DNA from: Pseudeuparius sepicola
Lineage: Eukaryota > Arthropoda > Insecta > Coleoptera > Anthribidae
Reading direction: 5' to 3'
NCBI GenBank assembly: GCA_963920635.1
Contig: OY987299.1
Location: 20,662,901-20,726,900, forward strand
Length of the DNA: 64,000 bases
Position numbers and translations under genes: made by a program. A model generated the notes under the pieces. That model made no database searches. It saw only the letters and a list, made by a program, of their open reading frames with translations, and was not told the DNA's origin. Every line of letters begins with the position of its first letter. Positions within the stretch are counted from its first letter, which is position 1. Shown here one piece after another: positions 22,705-34,397 of this stretch.

Positions 22705-23288
22705 ATGGAGATGGAGGTGGAAGAGAACGTGAGAAACTGTAAGGATGTAGAATTTCTGATAATAAATGGATGATAAATTGTTTATTAAGGTTTTAGGTGT
22801 ACCCCATCCAGATTTAAGCAAAACACTAGTCAATCAAGGCAAACCTCCCCGTGGTTTTGTGAGTTCTTATTACAGTAAATGCAATTGGTTAACTGGTAGC
22901 GTAACTTTAAAAAAGTTGTTTTGTTGGCCGTGTCTTTTATTTTCAAATCTCGGAGAAGAAGTTTGGTCAAAAATCGGATATGACAAAAATTTGTACCGGA
23001 GCGATAGAGAGGCACTCAAAGAATCAAGAGCACATTACCAGTGCTTGCAAATTGCATCTTTTGGGTAAACAAGATATACTGAATGTCATTGATTCTGCAC
23101 GCCAAATCGAAATTCGAAAATTTAACGAGTCAGTACGAAAAAATAGAGACATATTAACACGCTTAATTGATATATGTATATTTGTCTGCAACCAGGAATT
23201 ATCTTTTCGAGGACATGACGAAAGTAGGGAGTCTTTAAATCGGGGCAAAATTTCGTACACTATATTTTACTATGAATATGATATATGA
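22705..23288 (+). pseudogene. hAT transposase fragment (ZMYM1/TTF-type), frameshifted
   Basis: Remains of the N-terminal half of a hAT transposase of the zinc-finger MYM1-like group. Diagnostic stretches in order are GKPPRGFVSSYY, KLFCWPCLLFS (TTF-type zinc-binding region), KNQEHITSACKLHLLG and VCNQELSFRGHDES. They lie in two reading frames (22766-23068 and 22980-23288), so a small indel near 23000 breaks the gene; an earlier break is near 22760, where an acidic N-terminal start (AUG 22705) is in another frame. The catalytic DDE part and hAT dimerisation domain are missing. Not functional. Confidence 0.85.
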
Positions 23289-23637
23289 TAGATGAGAGTC
23301 TTAATTATTATGCTTTAGGTATGTCCGAGGGTATGTCGCATTGATCTACATTTTTTAGTAGTAAAATAAGTCCATACGGAATCTCTACACCTTCTCGTTG
23401 GTTTTGCCGAACAAAAAAATATCTTGTATATAAAAACCACCATTTATTTTTTTGTGTGCTTTGGTATAACCTTCGCTATTCGATATAACTCGCGGTATCC
23501 CTTTCTTGGATAAATAGTATTCATATTCAAATTTTGTGTATATAAAAATCCCGAGAAAAATACAACGATATTTTTTGACCAAGTACCTAGAGGTCCTTTT
23601 CCCAATTTATTAAAAAGTCTGCATCCCCAGATCCAAT

Positions 23638-23655
23638 TGGCACGAGCCGCCACTG
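23638..23655 (-). mobile_element. hAT right terminus
   Basis: The complement reads CAGTGGCGGCTCGTGCC, the usual terminal repeat of ZMYM1-type hAT elements (family knowledge). It lies 370 bp downstream of the transposase fragment in the right orientation. A CACTGGCGG at 13615, just outside the split MITE, might be the other end, but the flanking 8-mers do not match. Confidence 0.5.
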
Positions 23656-24130
23656 GTTACTACAATTAAAAATCGAAACTTGAAAAAGAAGTACATCTGC
23701 CATGGCGTAGCAGATGATTTTTGGGCTAGTCAATAGTATGGTAGGAGGTAGGATTATTATAGAAAGTCACTTTAAAGATTTATTTATTAAACAAATTTTT
23801 AAAAATATACATGCAATTATTAAATACACGACTATCTTTGATATTTACTTGATTTACTTGGTAGTGGCTAATCACTCTATCTGTAAAAATCGAAGAATAG
23901 TGAATAATTTTTTAGTTATTGCGCTAGATAATTGCTTACCTTTAGGTAATAGCGAGTCCCAGCGGTATCACACAACGGATATTTAATAAGGTTTTTTATT
24001 AAAATTTGATTAGAACTATAATTTTCTTTGGAACCTATAGACAGAACATGACGCGCAGAAATCCAACAAGAGACTGACTGAGGGAGGAGAAAGTCCAATA
24101 TTATTCCGGAATTTTGACCTTGATCATAAC
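23656..24130. other. No gene seen
   Basis: AT-rich unique DNA; frames here lack any family or splice support. Confidence 0.4.
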
Positions 24131-24210
24131 ACGGGCGATGTTTAAAAAACACACGAACGGTGTAAATGAAACACGAACGGTATTAAAAAGACACGACCGA
24201 TGTTAAAAAT
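24131..24210. repeat. Three imperfect 22-24-bp tandem units
   Basis: Units built on ACACGAACGGT followed by an A-rich spacer occur three times. A partly complementary CACCCGCTCGTGT lies at about 24282. Confidence 0.55.
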
Positions 24211-24883
24211 AGCATCCATGATTAGCACTAAAATTACACTTTAGGATATGTTTTTAGAAACACACACCGTGAATTCTTAACACCCGCTCGTGTATTTTTT
24301 ACATCACAAGGCATTTTTTTGTGGAAAAAATAGATTTACCAGAAATAAGTTGGTGTAAATAATCCATTTTAACGAAATTTGGTGTATAAATTTACAGAAA
24401 AGTTTAGCAGCAATTTTTTATGCTTTACACAGACAAATTATTTGCTGTGTACTGTGTAATATGTACGGTGATATAGTTCAACGCAGAAAAGAAAAAAAAA
24501 ATGCGGGCAGCGTTGCGAAATTTCCTATACGAGTTGTCGTTATTTAATGGCGAATACAAGTTTTAGCATATTGAAGTCGAGGTTCTGAATTCTGTAACAC
24601 CGGAAAATAAAGCTCGCATCACGCGTCCATTTACTCATTTTTATTTATCATTTATTTTTAACGTGGTGTAATAAAGCACCTATTATATTTTCTTCAACAT
24701 CGTCGCGCGTCTACCATCGCCTTTGAAATACGGCAACAAAGCACTTCTGCCAGCGAACCGGCCGACAAAACCAGTTAGCCAACGCGTTTTGTGCCCGTTT
24801 CTATAGTACGTAAAGTTAACTGCGTATTTGGGCTACCACACAGCGCTCACTTTTTCGGCCGCCGGCAAGCTTGTCAGAGAGCT

Positions 24884-25143
24884 CAGTGGCGTCTCGTATG
24901 TTCGGGAGTTAACGTGCACAAAATGAGTAAACAGGGATTGACGTTGCATTCTCAAGCACGAGAAATAATTGCCAATGTTATAAGGGTTTGCCTTCCTTCC
25001 TAGTCTAAGGCATCATCGTTAAGAATAATATTAAGAATAATAATATAATATAATATTAAGAATAATATTAACTATAAATTAAATAACAGTTATATGAAAA
25101 TTAAGTCAGTGAGATAGGTACACAAAATTGAGCTACGCCCCTG
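24884..25143. mobile_element. Short segment with hAT-like ends
   Basis: Left CAGTGGCGTCTCGTATG and right (inverted) CAGGGGCGTAGCTCAA share CAGKGGCGT. No 8-bp duplication is visible, so the ends may belong to different elements. Confidence 0.3.
24923..25003 (+). pseudogene. N-terminal transposase-like fragment
   Basis: From AUG 24923 the peptide MSKQGLTLHSQAREIIANVI resembles the start of an abundant insect Tc1/mariner (IS630)-related transposase-like family (from memory). After about 21 codons the similarity ends and a stop follows. The preceding 200 bp are GC-richer and could be its 5' region. A fragment or a first exon; nothing downstream continues it. Confidence 0.35.
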
Positions 25144-25706
25144 AACTGTCACTAATTCTATAATATTTACGAGTTCTTCCCCCTTGCGTCGCCCGAATTC
25201 TGCCGTAAGGAGGACTATAGCAAATCAATTGCTAGCTCTTAGTTCTGGTGCGGCTGGCAGTTTCCGGAACACTTCTTAGCTAAGTCGATACACGGCTAGA
25301 TGTGAGCAAGCAAGTTGGATTTCCAGTAATTAAATGTTCATCGTCGTCGAGACTGGAGAGTTTTATCCGGCGGCAGCGTCCGACGTCTGGGAATCATATT
25401 AAGGCCCCATCCCGCACTTTAATATAACCTAATTAATGTCGTGTTGCGGGACAAGCTGGATCCAAGCGACTTAAATAAAAAGGTATGCGAGGAGTGCCTG
25501 GAAGTCGGGTACGTGCCCGCAAATTGAAACCTGGAAGATATTGCGACCAAAATAATATCATATTATTTAATATTACCTAATTGAGACGAAATGTTTCAAC
25601 ATGTTCCCACTATAAATAGTAAACAATCCTGAATTAGAAAACAGCAAAAAAAAAACAGATACAAAAATTATTTTACATTCATTGAACATCTCATACGTCC
25701 TGCACA
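25144..25706. other. GC-richer unique DNA, no gene seen
   Basis: 25160-25550 is less AT-rich than the surroundings but has stops in all frames and no clear splice-bounded exon. An AT microsatellite-like run (ATAATATTAAG units) lies upstream at about 25021-25075. Confidence 0.4.
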
Positions 25707-25708
25707 TA

Positions 25709-26873
25709 CAGGGTGAATCATTAATAATGGCACATAGTGCAACCGCAGATACTTTGGGATAAAATATTACGATTGAGGCCAATATGCTTTATAAAAATGT
25801 TGTTTGTTTAAGAGATACAGGGCGTTGAAGTTCATTCTTTGAAATTGAATTATGGCTACGTCTCTCGAAATAATCAGGCTGCTGAACTAAAATTTGGCAC
25901 TATTGTGTTTTTGAGGATGGAGAGTAAGCTGAAAATGTTAATTTCTACGTATCTTACATATAGAGAGCCACTTGCGCTGTTTTTGGGTCGTGCTTTTACT
26001 CGTAACTTTTTTGAAATTATCTTCTTGGTATTGATGGCCCATCATTTTAGTGCATCTATTTATTCTGCAACAAAAATGTACTCTTGTTTCATAACGATCA
26101 AATCAACCGTTTTCGTTGAAATTGCCAAAACGTGCCCCAAAACACCTGTTGACTTCAATATTAGAAAAATGAAATTTTCACCTACTGCTTTCAAATGTTA
26201 CAGATCAACTGTACATTGAAAATGATGAAAAAAAATGCCAAGTGAACATTGGTCGAAACACATTCGTTTTCTTGAAATAGGGTGTCCAAATTTTGTCGTG
26301 TTTCAATCTCTTCCATTTTGAAAGTGAACATTTTTTGGGACATTGTTCATATGTGGTTTTTTTCTCGCCTTAAATGGTACAGTCGTTGTGCAATATTTGA
26401 AAGCAGTAGGTGAAAATTTTATTTTTCGAATATTGAAGTCAACAGGTGTTTTGGCGCACGTTTTGGCAATTTCAACGCAAACGGTTTATTTGATCGTAAT
26501 GAAACAAGAAGTACCTTTTTGTTGCAGAATAAAGAGATGCACTAAAATGACGTACCTGTAACACCAAAAATATAACCTCAAAAAAGTTACGAGTAAAAGC
26601 ACGATCCAAAAACAGGGCAAGTGTCGCCCTCTGTGAAATACGTAGAAATTGACATTTTCAGCTTATTCTCCATCCCCCAACATAGCAGTGCCAAATTTCA
26701 GTTCAGCAGCTTGATTATTTCGGGAGATGTATACAAATTTCAAAAAAATGAACTTTGACGCCCTGTATCTCTTAAACAGACAACATTTATATGAGGCATA
26801 TTAGCCTCAATCGTAATATTGGCCCAAAATATATGCGGTTGCACTAATGTGCCATTACTAATGACTCATCCTG
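25709..26873. mobile_element. 1.17-kb foldback MITE, TA target site
   Basis: Ends CAGGGTGAATCATTA and CAGGATGAGTCATTA (inverted) with TA flanks. Arms are about 500 bp. The core is homologous to that of 46802-47936 (shared CTGCTGAACT(A/G)AAATTTGGC), although the termini of that element are different. Its frames (for example 25839-26219) are hairpin-arm shadows. Confidence 0.85.
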
Positions 26874-26875
26874 TA

Positions 26876-28100
26876 TATAATGTCTTGCCGTAAATATTAA
26901 AACAAACGGGAAAAAAGTATTTTCAATTTCGAAAAAATTCTTGAAAATAGTTTCTGCTTCTTCCTAAAGTCAAAATGTACTTAACAAATTGGAGGTTCAA
27001 AAATATAAAACTTAAATAAAACAGTAAAGTTCCCCTTTATTACAAAATAGGGGAAACCAAATTTCTGTTTAATGTTTTTGGGTTGTTGCAAAAAAAATAA
27101 TAATGCAGAAGCAACTTAAGGTTGGCGAACATAAAAATTTGCTTGCAGAGTTGGAACATTTTTTCCAATAGGAATTATTGTCAAAAGTCTCTCATTTCTT
27201 TGTGGCCATCAAAAAGAAATAACATTTTCTTAGAAGTTAGAAGCTGGATATACATAGGCTACAAAGTCGATTCGATAGTAAATTTGGAGTACTCGAAAAC
27301 AACATATTATTTACGTTTTAATTACTGCATAAATCTCCTGCGGAATACGCTAATATTCTACAGGGAAGAGAACGGATCTACCAAACTAGTTAAAGTTCGG
27401 TAACGAATACTTTGGGTCGGCTAAAATAGGATTATGCTCGGAACTTAGAGCACAATTTCTGTGCAAATTAGGCGCAGGTAAAGCTCTCGATTGTTTCACA
27501 GGATCATTCTATTGTTTGGGGAGAATTGCAGAGTCCTTAAAAAAATATTTAATCCTTCATGGCACCATTCTTAAACTAGAATGAATTTTCGACTTTGTTT
27601 TGTACGCAGTGTTTAGAGACAAGACCTGTAAAGTATAGCCCAGAGGTAGAGCTATATATGTCTTGCTAACGTCACAGAAATGCTGGGTGACGGCTTGTGG
27701 TCCCCTATTCTTCCTGTTATATGTTGGTGTTCAATTTTCCACAAATTTATTTTCACCCTCGTTGCTGTTAAGCTACGTTGATTGGTTGTTGTTAATATAC
27801 AGTAATGCCGTTTTCCTTATCAGATTTTCCGCTCTTTGCAAGCGGTATCTATGTACCTAAATGTGTAAATGGTTTGATTATATTGCTTTAAATTCGACTT
27901 TTGTTGTTGTGTGTTTGCGTGCCGTCTTTGCTGTTGGCAAAAGAGCAACCGCAGTAAATAAGTGTCTTAGCTTATTTCTGGGAACAGTATCGAAGAGAAA
28001 TAATTGAGATAAACCGAATATCCTAATATTTTTCTGAAAATTGGCATATAGGCACAAAAATACATTTCTAACAGATTGTATTTGGGTAGAGATAACTTTT
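26876..28100. other. No gene seen
   Basis: Unique AT-rich DNA. Frames of 60-97 codons here have no family resemblance. Confidence 0.4.
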
Positions 28101-28347
28101 TCCGATATTTCCGAGTTTTTTTGAAAAGGTAAAAAAATAAGTAAATTCATGATATTTTGTGCAAGTGGCAACTGCGCACCAGCCTTGAGGCGCGAGCTTA
28201 TTAGCTGACTAGGAAAGCGCCGTTAATAAGGGATTTTAATACTCTCTACATTTTTTGTTGATTTTTTTTTAATTTCAGATTCGCATTTAGCCATTTTCTG
28301 TCACCTGTGGTTAACATTTTTTACATCATGACTGAACCACCCTGTAT
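28101..28347. repeat. MITE fragment with CACCCTGTATA end
   Basis: Shares blocks with 4300-4560 and ends TCATGACTGAACCACCCTG then TATA, a mariner-type right end. No left end was found. Confidence 0.5.
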
Positions 28348-29006
28348 ATTATGTATACTTTGTTTTCCAACTTCGAATTTATTCGAAAAACTGGCTAATC
28401 GCTCAATCCATATTAATCCGGAGTTAATCATTATTTAATGGTAAAACAAAAACTGCGGAGCTGCAGTGATTTGTAATGGTTTTTCCATCAGCCACAAAAA
28501 CCTGTTGGGCCACTGAGGCACTATTAATAATTTCGGACCAGCTAAACTGCACAACAACATTTCGAATATTTTGTAGTAATGGATTATTAAACCGACATTT
28601 CAGGTTTAACGAGTTGAAATTAAATTTACAAAATTGTGTAGGTGATGTGATGGTGATATCTTTATAATTTAATATTTATTTTGAAGCCTACAAGATGACA
28701 TTATGTTTTAAAAATTACCGAGGTTTTTCTGGTGATTGCAGTTATCGATAACATTGTCCTGTAAGAGGCGTAGGTATCTTGACAGATCAAAAGTATGATT
28801 CTAAACTCTCACCTGAGAGTGCAATAGCCACAACTGTAATTAATTAATGTAATATTATAAAACAGTAGTGGACAAATATCTTTTTCCACAACTATTGAAA
28901 AATACACTCATTACAAAAGGTTTTTCACTGACTCATAGTTATGAGATTTAATTTTACAAAAAATTATTAATTCTAGAAAAAATATTAATAAGTTCTTACT
29001 AAAGTC

Positions 29007-29167
29007 TATCCAAGTTACAGGGGCAGTAGACATAAACAAAATCACATGAACGCATTGCGATCGACAACCAGGAGAGATTTTACGACGGTCAGACCAATAA
29101 GAGAATAGGTCACATCACGACCACGTGGTTGCCAATGTTTTGGTTCACTGCATCTGTAACTTGGATA
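29007..29167. mobile_element. 161-bp MITE
   Basis: Perfect 14-bp terminal inverted repeats TATCCAAGTTACAG. The interior is non-coding and contains CGACCACGTGG. Confidence 0.55.
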
Positions 29168-30100
29168 TAGTATAGGCCCATATTGAATAATGAACTTATA
29201 TGTACACAACAATAAAGATAGTATTCGGGAAAAAATTCGAGGACGTTCTTAAAAATAAGTGCTTTTTCTACCACTATATACATGAATATGTCGTTTTCGT
29301 CTAGGTACAGACAAAATCTCGTACTCTTCTCTTTTCGATATCACTTTAGCCGCTCTCCGAGTATTCTGCCTTAATCCTCTATATTCATAAATTAGAGCGC
29401 GTATTTGTAAATCTGCTTACAATATAGGTAGGTTGTTTATAAACTATTCATGCTCCCAATCTAACGTTACAAACGTGTACACATAAGAGGCTTAAGACGA
29501 CAATAATGGAATAACGGTCGTAGCTCCTTAACGAGGAGCTCCCCTACTGAATTTATTTATTGTATCAGCGAATTTTATATCCAATTAAGAACCTCCCAGC
29601 GTCCATTATCTCATCTACCCTGTTTGGTGCTTTTGAGATTCCCATTCAGCCGTTTACGTTCTTCCGTTTAAAAGGAAATTATTTTACTTATAGGTACAAT
29701 GTAAACTTTCTCCGGATTGCCTTATCTCGAATCCTAATTATTTTCTCGGAGCCCCGGCCTCCTCAAAAGCTAATAAGTTACCCCCTTTGTTTGGCGAAGT
29801 GGGGGGCGATACACAAGGACGGAGAACAAGCAGTGTATAATATTGGGTTAGGTAAATTCGTAAATATATAGGCCGCCAATTCTATTAGGTCGCTAAAATA
29901 TGGATAAGTTTACCTGGAGGGTAATAACGCACCAAAGAATAATACAATAAATAAATGTCAAGTTGAGAGAATTATATTCCTTCACTCAACGAGTTTAACA
30001 ATGATGAAGCTCAAAATATAAATTTGGGCAAAATAATGGAATAAAGCCTAAAACTTTTTGTTTGATAAAAACAAATCAAATTAAATCTTTGTTACCTACA
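29168..30100. other. Unique DNA with a GC-richer block; no gene seen
   Basis: 29560-29880 carries a 103-codon frame and higher GC, without a recognisable domain or good splice sites. Confidence 0.4.
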
Positions 30101-30109
30101 CTTGGCCAC

Positions 30110-30455
30110 AGCCGACTCTAGGAGAAGCCCTGAAGTAGAGAAAACCGGCAACGAGGGATGCGGGTCCACGTCGCGTGCCCTGACACTGCCTGTCAGTTGA
30201 TTTTACAAGAAATTTACCAGAATTCATTTGTGTAGTGCGGGTAGTGCTATCGTCACCAGATTGCTACGACGAAGCAGTGTGTCTCTGGGTGGAAACAGAC
30301 AGACCGAAGTGCCGGCAACAGCTTTTTTATAAATTTGTTTTGTTTGTGCAAAAGTGAAAGCTTTATCTAAAAGTTCGATGTGAAGAATCGTTCCTTTACA
30401 ATTTCAAGCCTCAAGATGCCTAGAACCGTCGAGGGAAGCTAGAATATACCTCGCT
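30110..30455 (+). other. Candidate 5' untranslated exon
   Basis: A less AT-rich stretch contains an initiator-like TGTCAGTTG (about 30191) and ends at a strong donor GCT|GTAAGT (GT at 30456). An AUG at 30416 in a fair context opens an eight-codon frame closed by TAG at 30440-30442. This pattern fits a first exon with a micro-ORF. No downstream exon can be identified here, so it is only a candidate. Confidence 0.25.
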
Positions 30456-32074
30456 GTAAGTCAAATCGTAATAATAACTTGAAGTAGCTAGGTTTTCTTT
30501 GCTTGACGACAAGCGGTCAACTTGTATTCATTTTGGGCTTTCCAAAGGACGAAAATTTAAGAATAAAATGATTAAGGGCTAATTCCATAGGCAAACTAAA
30601 GTACCCTTTAAAATTAAAGGAGTTTCAATCCAACCATTGTTTAGTATTGTTGCAAAAGTTTCTTTACCTAATGTTAAAGTCAAAAGATAATTATTTAGTT
30701 GAATGTATTATGAAATTGACCCTAACTGCCATTTCAATCAGAAGAGATTACTCTCCTTCACAACATTCTGTTCTCTGTTCGCTTGTTTGCATTTTTACGA
30801 AAATTTAACCATAAGGGAAGATAGATCATTTGCCTGATCGCGCACTTAGCGAAAAATTCTCACAAAAACTCAACTTACAACAAAATTTAGTCCTTCTATT
30901 TGCCCAAATTTACAATATTATTTGTCGAAAATGTACTTATCCACTATCCACACCAGGAATCGTACTTATTATAAATACTTATACTTATGTGTATATTTTG
31001 TTACTTGTTACTGCTTTTATTGTCTGTTAAACAAATGTACCTACTTACTTAGGTACCCAATTATTGAAACAAAGTTCACAAATGTATTTCATTAAAATTA
31101 AAAACATCTATTAGAAAAGATAAACTAAGCCAAAGCGCAGACTGCTCTATACTGCATAGACCCGTTGAACCGTCCTGCTGCGGCGTTGCCACATGTTTGC
31201 ACAGGGCTTGTAAGTTGAGAAGGTTGTGACTTGGCTGTTATTTTTATGCATGTACCTATATATTTCCAAATTTTCCAACATAGGTAATGCATATGGGGTT
31301 TATCCGAGCGATATACAAGTATAGGTATACGAGCGATTACCTCGTGGTTCAAAAACTAAACTTGTGTAGTTTTTCCAAGGAACTGAATGCCGGAAAACTG
31401 AACTTTTAACAAAAAAGTTATGGCAACATAACTGATTTTTCATTAGATTGATAAAACGAAAAAAAATCTGCAGTGCACACTTAAACATCACTTCCGGCAG
31501 TTTAGCCGGAAGTGACGTTTTTGGTCCCAGCTAAGAAGTCACGAGCCAGTAATGTCAAAACTTCAACGAAGTAAACTGTGGTCATTTATGTTTGAAATTC
31601 CTTAATTCGAATATTAGGAATGGGAAGCTGTAATAAAATATTAGGACCTGAAATTGTAGAACTTGAAAATAAAAAAATATGAAGGGCTTGTTTGAATTTT
31701 CTTTCCCAAACCTATCGATTAGAAGGGTAGAGTTATCAGTGTGGATGATTACATGAAGTTGTATAAGTGGAAGCAATTCTAGACAAGTGATTAAAACATG
31801 TATTAAAATACATAAGTCTAGATTTGATGTGTTAAAATGTCTTTCCTTTATGATCTATCACTCGATTTCTATAAACTTAGAGCAACATATGTATCAAAAT
31901 AAAAAGTTCTATATCAGTGTGTAGCTGTTTCGAAGCAAAAGAGGTAGTCTTTGTTGTATATTTGTTGTATTGTTATATTAAACTAAATACTAAAATATAA
32001 TAAACACTTATAACACTACATATAAACTTATATCTAATATACAATTTAGTAAACATCTAAAATATATAGAATAT
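30456..32074. other. No gene seen
   Basis: AT-rich DNA; possible 3' untranslated region of the minus-strand gene just to the right, but no AATAAA on the minus strand was found close to its stop codon. Confidence 0.4.
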
Positions 32075-32793
32075 TTAGGGGAGTAGCTTCTCCAAGCGTT
32101 CATACCATTTTAAATCACGCACACATTCTTTATATTCTTCTTTCATTCTGTTATAGTTCTCCTTAATAACAATCATTCTCTTTACGCATTCTTTATATTC
32201 ACTCATCAACCTCTTAATTTCACTTTCACATGCGCTCTTTCTTTGCAAGCAATGAGCAATCTCTACAGCCATCAGTGTATGAATAACCATTCTGTTAACA
32301 TTCACACTATGGCTCCCCTTTCTGATCGATGTAGAACGCTCGCTATTGATTATCGTTGAGTCCTTTCCCTTTGGAGATGGAGTGCACACCCTCTTCCCTG
32401 GCGGTGGTGAAGTCTCAGAGTCAAGACTCCTTTTCGAACTACGGGCCACCGATGATGTTGGAGATGGTGCTAGAGATGGCCCTGGAGATGTGACGTTTGG
32501 TGGTAACATCTCCTGAGGGATATGCGACATATCGATGTTGTCCACATCTGAGGTTGCTGGGAGAATCTGAGGTTGCTGTAAGAATTAAAGAATTAAACAT
32601 TATCTGAAGATCATTTATTGTTGATATCAGCTTACAACATGTTTTTCATCGCACGGAGACATAGGAACATATGGCCCCTCCATTGCCTTTATCAGTTCTG
32701 AGTTTGTTAGCTATGGAAGGAAACTTTATTTGGAGAATATCAACTATTAATGCAAGCTTACAGGAAGACAATTGCTAATTGAAGCCACGGCCT
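32075..32793 (-). CDS. 3' exons of a candidate host gene, nuclear-type coiled-coil protein
   Basis: Three exons fit consensus splice sites in one continuous reading frame: 32762-32793 (32 bp), 32636-32710 (75 bp, phase 0) and the terminal 32075-32575 (166 codons plus stop). Donors are GTAAGC and GTAAGC; acceptors are CCATAG and TTCTTACAG. The protein has a Pro/Ser-rich middle with basic patches (SSKRSL, PPPGKRVC, SPKGK) that look like nuclear localisation signals. Its C-terminal 70 residues are predicted helical, with a repeated EYKECV(K/R) motif. Earlier exons must lie at higher coordinates, beyond the foldback at 33.2-34.3 kb, and were not found. I do not recognise the family. The 32-bp exon is the least sure part. 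Confidence 0.6.
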
Positions 32794-32804
32794 CTGTAAA
32801 TTAC

Positions 32805-33070
32805 CTACTTCTTGAATATTATACAGGTAAAATTTTTATCCCACCGTAATTTCAATAACAAATAAACTAAATCATATAATCTGCCGCAACAGCATATAAC
32901 AGCGTCCCCGATGATGTTATAAAAATTGAGTATGTAGTTTATAATCGTTTTTAGAAACTTGATAGATTTCAATCGTGTTCCAAAAGAGACATACGTAGTA
33001 CAGAACAAAGTTTTTGCTAAAATTGTGCGATACTTTGAAAAGCAACGTTCCTGAGAACTGTACTTACTCG
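32805..33070 (-). pseudogene. Decayed non-LTR element fragment
   Basis: The reverse complement matches 36300-36520 over about 250 bp (blocks TCTCAG.AACGTTGCTTTTC, ATCTATCAAGTTTCTAAAAA, GGTGGGATAAAA). At the other locus the match runs directly into a reverse-transcriptase motif. The frame here (LYDLVYLLLKLRWD) is reminiscent of the AFD.V.H..LL.KL part of jockey-type RT, but only weakly. Confidence 0.35.
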
Positions 33071-33150
33071 GGACCATGCTTATTGAACAGTTTATATTTA
33101 TATCATCTATTTGCTCTACAAATAATGTAGAAAACCATATCGTCTTTATA

Positions 33151-34265
33151 CAGTGACCGGCAGAAAGTTGGACACAAATGGAAAACTTTTTTATTATGAA
33201 TTTCTCAGAAAATTTTATTCTTGATAAAAGTTGGTGCATCATTTTAAACTCAAAACGCACATATCAAAGTTTAAATATATCTTTTTGGATACGAGGTAGA
33301 TTCAAAAGTGTCAAAATAAGTCAAGAGTATTTCTAAAGTCACTTGGAACAGCATAAAAACCTATGAATTTTGTACGGGTGATTTCTGCTGATAAGTCTGG
33401 TATTGTTACCAGTAGCAGAGCGTATATCACTGTGCTCCAAGTGAGTTTTTTTTATATCTTACCAGGGTAGCTCGAGAACAGGCGCTTCCGGCAATAAAAT
33501 ACGAGACAAAACACTTTTTTAACCATATTCAACCGCACCTGGTATTAGAAGTAAAAGGAGATGAAGGAGACAGAGACGATAGATATTGTAGTAACAACAA
33601 GTGACTGCATGCTCGCCTAATATAATATATCACCAATACTTGCATGGGCTACACTGCTCGACGGCCGGCCACTTGTACAGCGAAATGCGGTGGATAGGCG
33701 TGCGATAATTTCACAGATTTTAGAATATACTTGCGTAAATAGTTGTAATCGATATGGCTTTTCAGAGACCTTTTGACAATATTATATGGTGCATTAACCT
33801 TTACGTTGTGTTTGAGGACAACCTTAAAAAAACCTTAAAAGTGAAATATTATGTTGCTTGTAGAATATGTATATTTTTGAAAACTGCGTGACGCTTATGT
33901 CCTATATCCTTTTTTGTGACGCCAATTAGAGTTTTTTATGCTGTTTCAAGTGACTTTAGAAATACTATACCCTTATTTTTTAAAATACGGTAAAACTTAC
34001 AAAAGTTGTTTGGAATCAAAGGTGGATGTCAGATTTAAAGTCACAGCCACCTAGTCAAAAAAAGAAATTAACTTTTTTTGTATTTTTTTACCACCCTGTG
34101 TATTACAACAAAACCAAAATAACGCAAGAGCAACTTATCATCGGCTAACACATGAATTTGCTACTAAACTTTAATTTTGTTCGATTAGTAGCTCGAAATT
34201 TAAATTAATCGAAATCAGAGTTTAAAAATATTAAATTTTTGTGTCCAACTGTCTGCCGGTCCCTG
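33151..34265. mobile_element. 1.1-kb MITE, TA target site
   Basis: Ends CAGTGACCGGCAGA.AGTTG and CAGGGACCGGCAGACAGTTG (inverted) flanked by TA. An inner inverted pair (about 33322-33362 and 33931-33975) is present, but the central 500 bp is unique and GC-richer, so it is not a full hairpin. It sits in the presumed intron of the gene at 32.1-32.8 kb. Confidence 0.75.
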
Positions 34266-34397
34266 TATAATGAACTATAGTAATAAAATTTAACGTATAA
34301 ATGATATTAGATTCAAAATAAGGTAGAAACTCAAGATCATATTGTTTGGATTTGTATCTTACCATTATTTTATAAAAACAACTACATTAAAATCGCG

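Noticed and set aside
13615..23655. A single hAT element bounded by CACTGGCGG and the 23655 end
   Set aside because: The ends differ and the flanking 8-bp sequences do not match; only noted as a possibility.
24131..24210. Short spaced repeats as a CRISPR array
   Set aside because: Only three imperfect units without constant-length unique spacers, in an insect-type genome.
25839..26561. Open frames of 72-126 codons with a similar peptide in two foldbacks (also 47072-47338, 47526-47750)
   Set aside because: They are the same sequence read in the two arms of hairpins. Similarity between copies is at the DNA level, without third-position bias that I could see, and start positions do not correspond.
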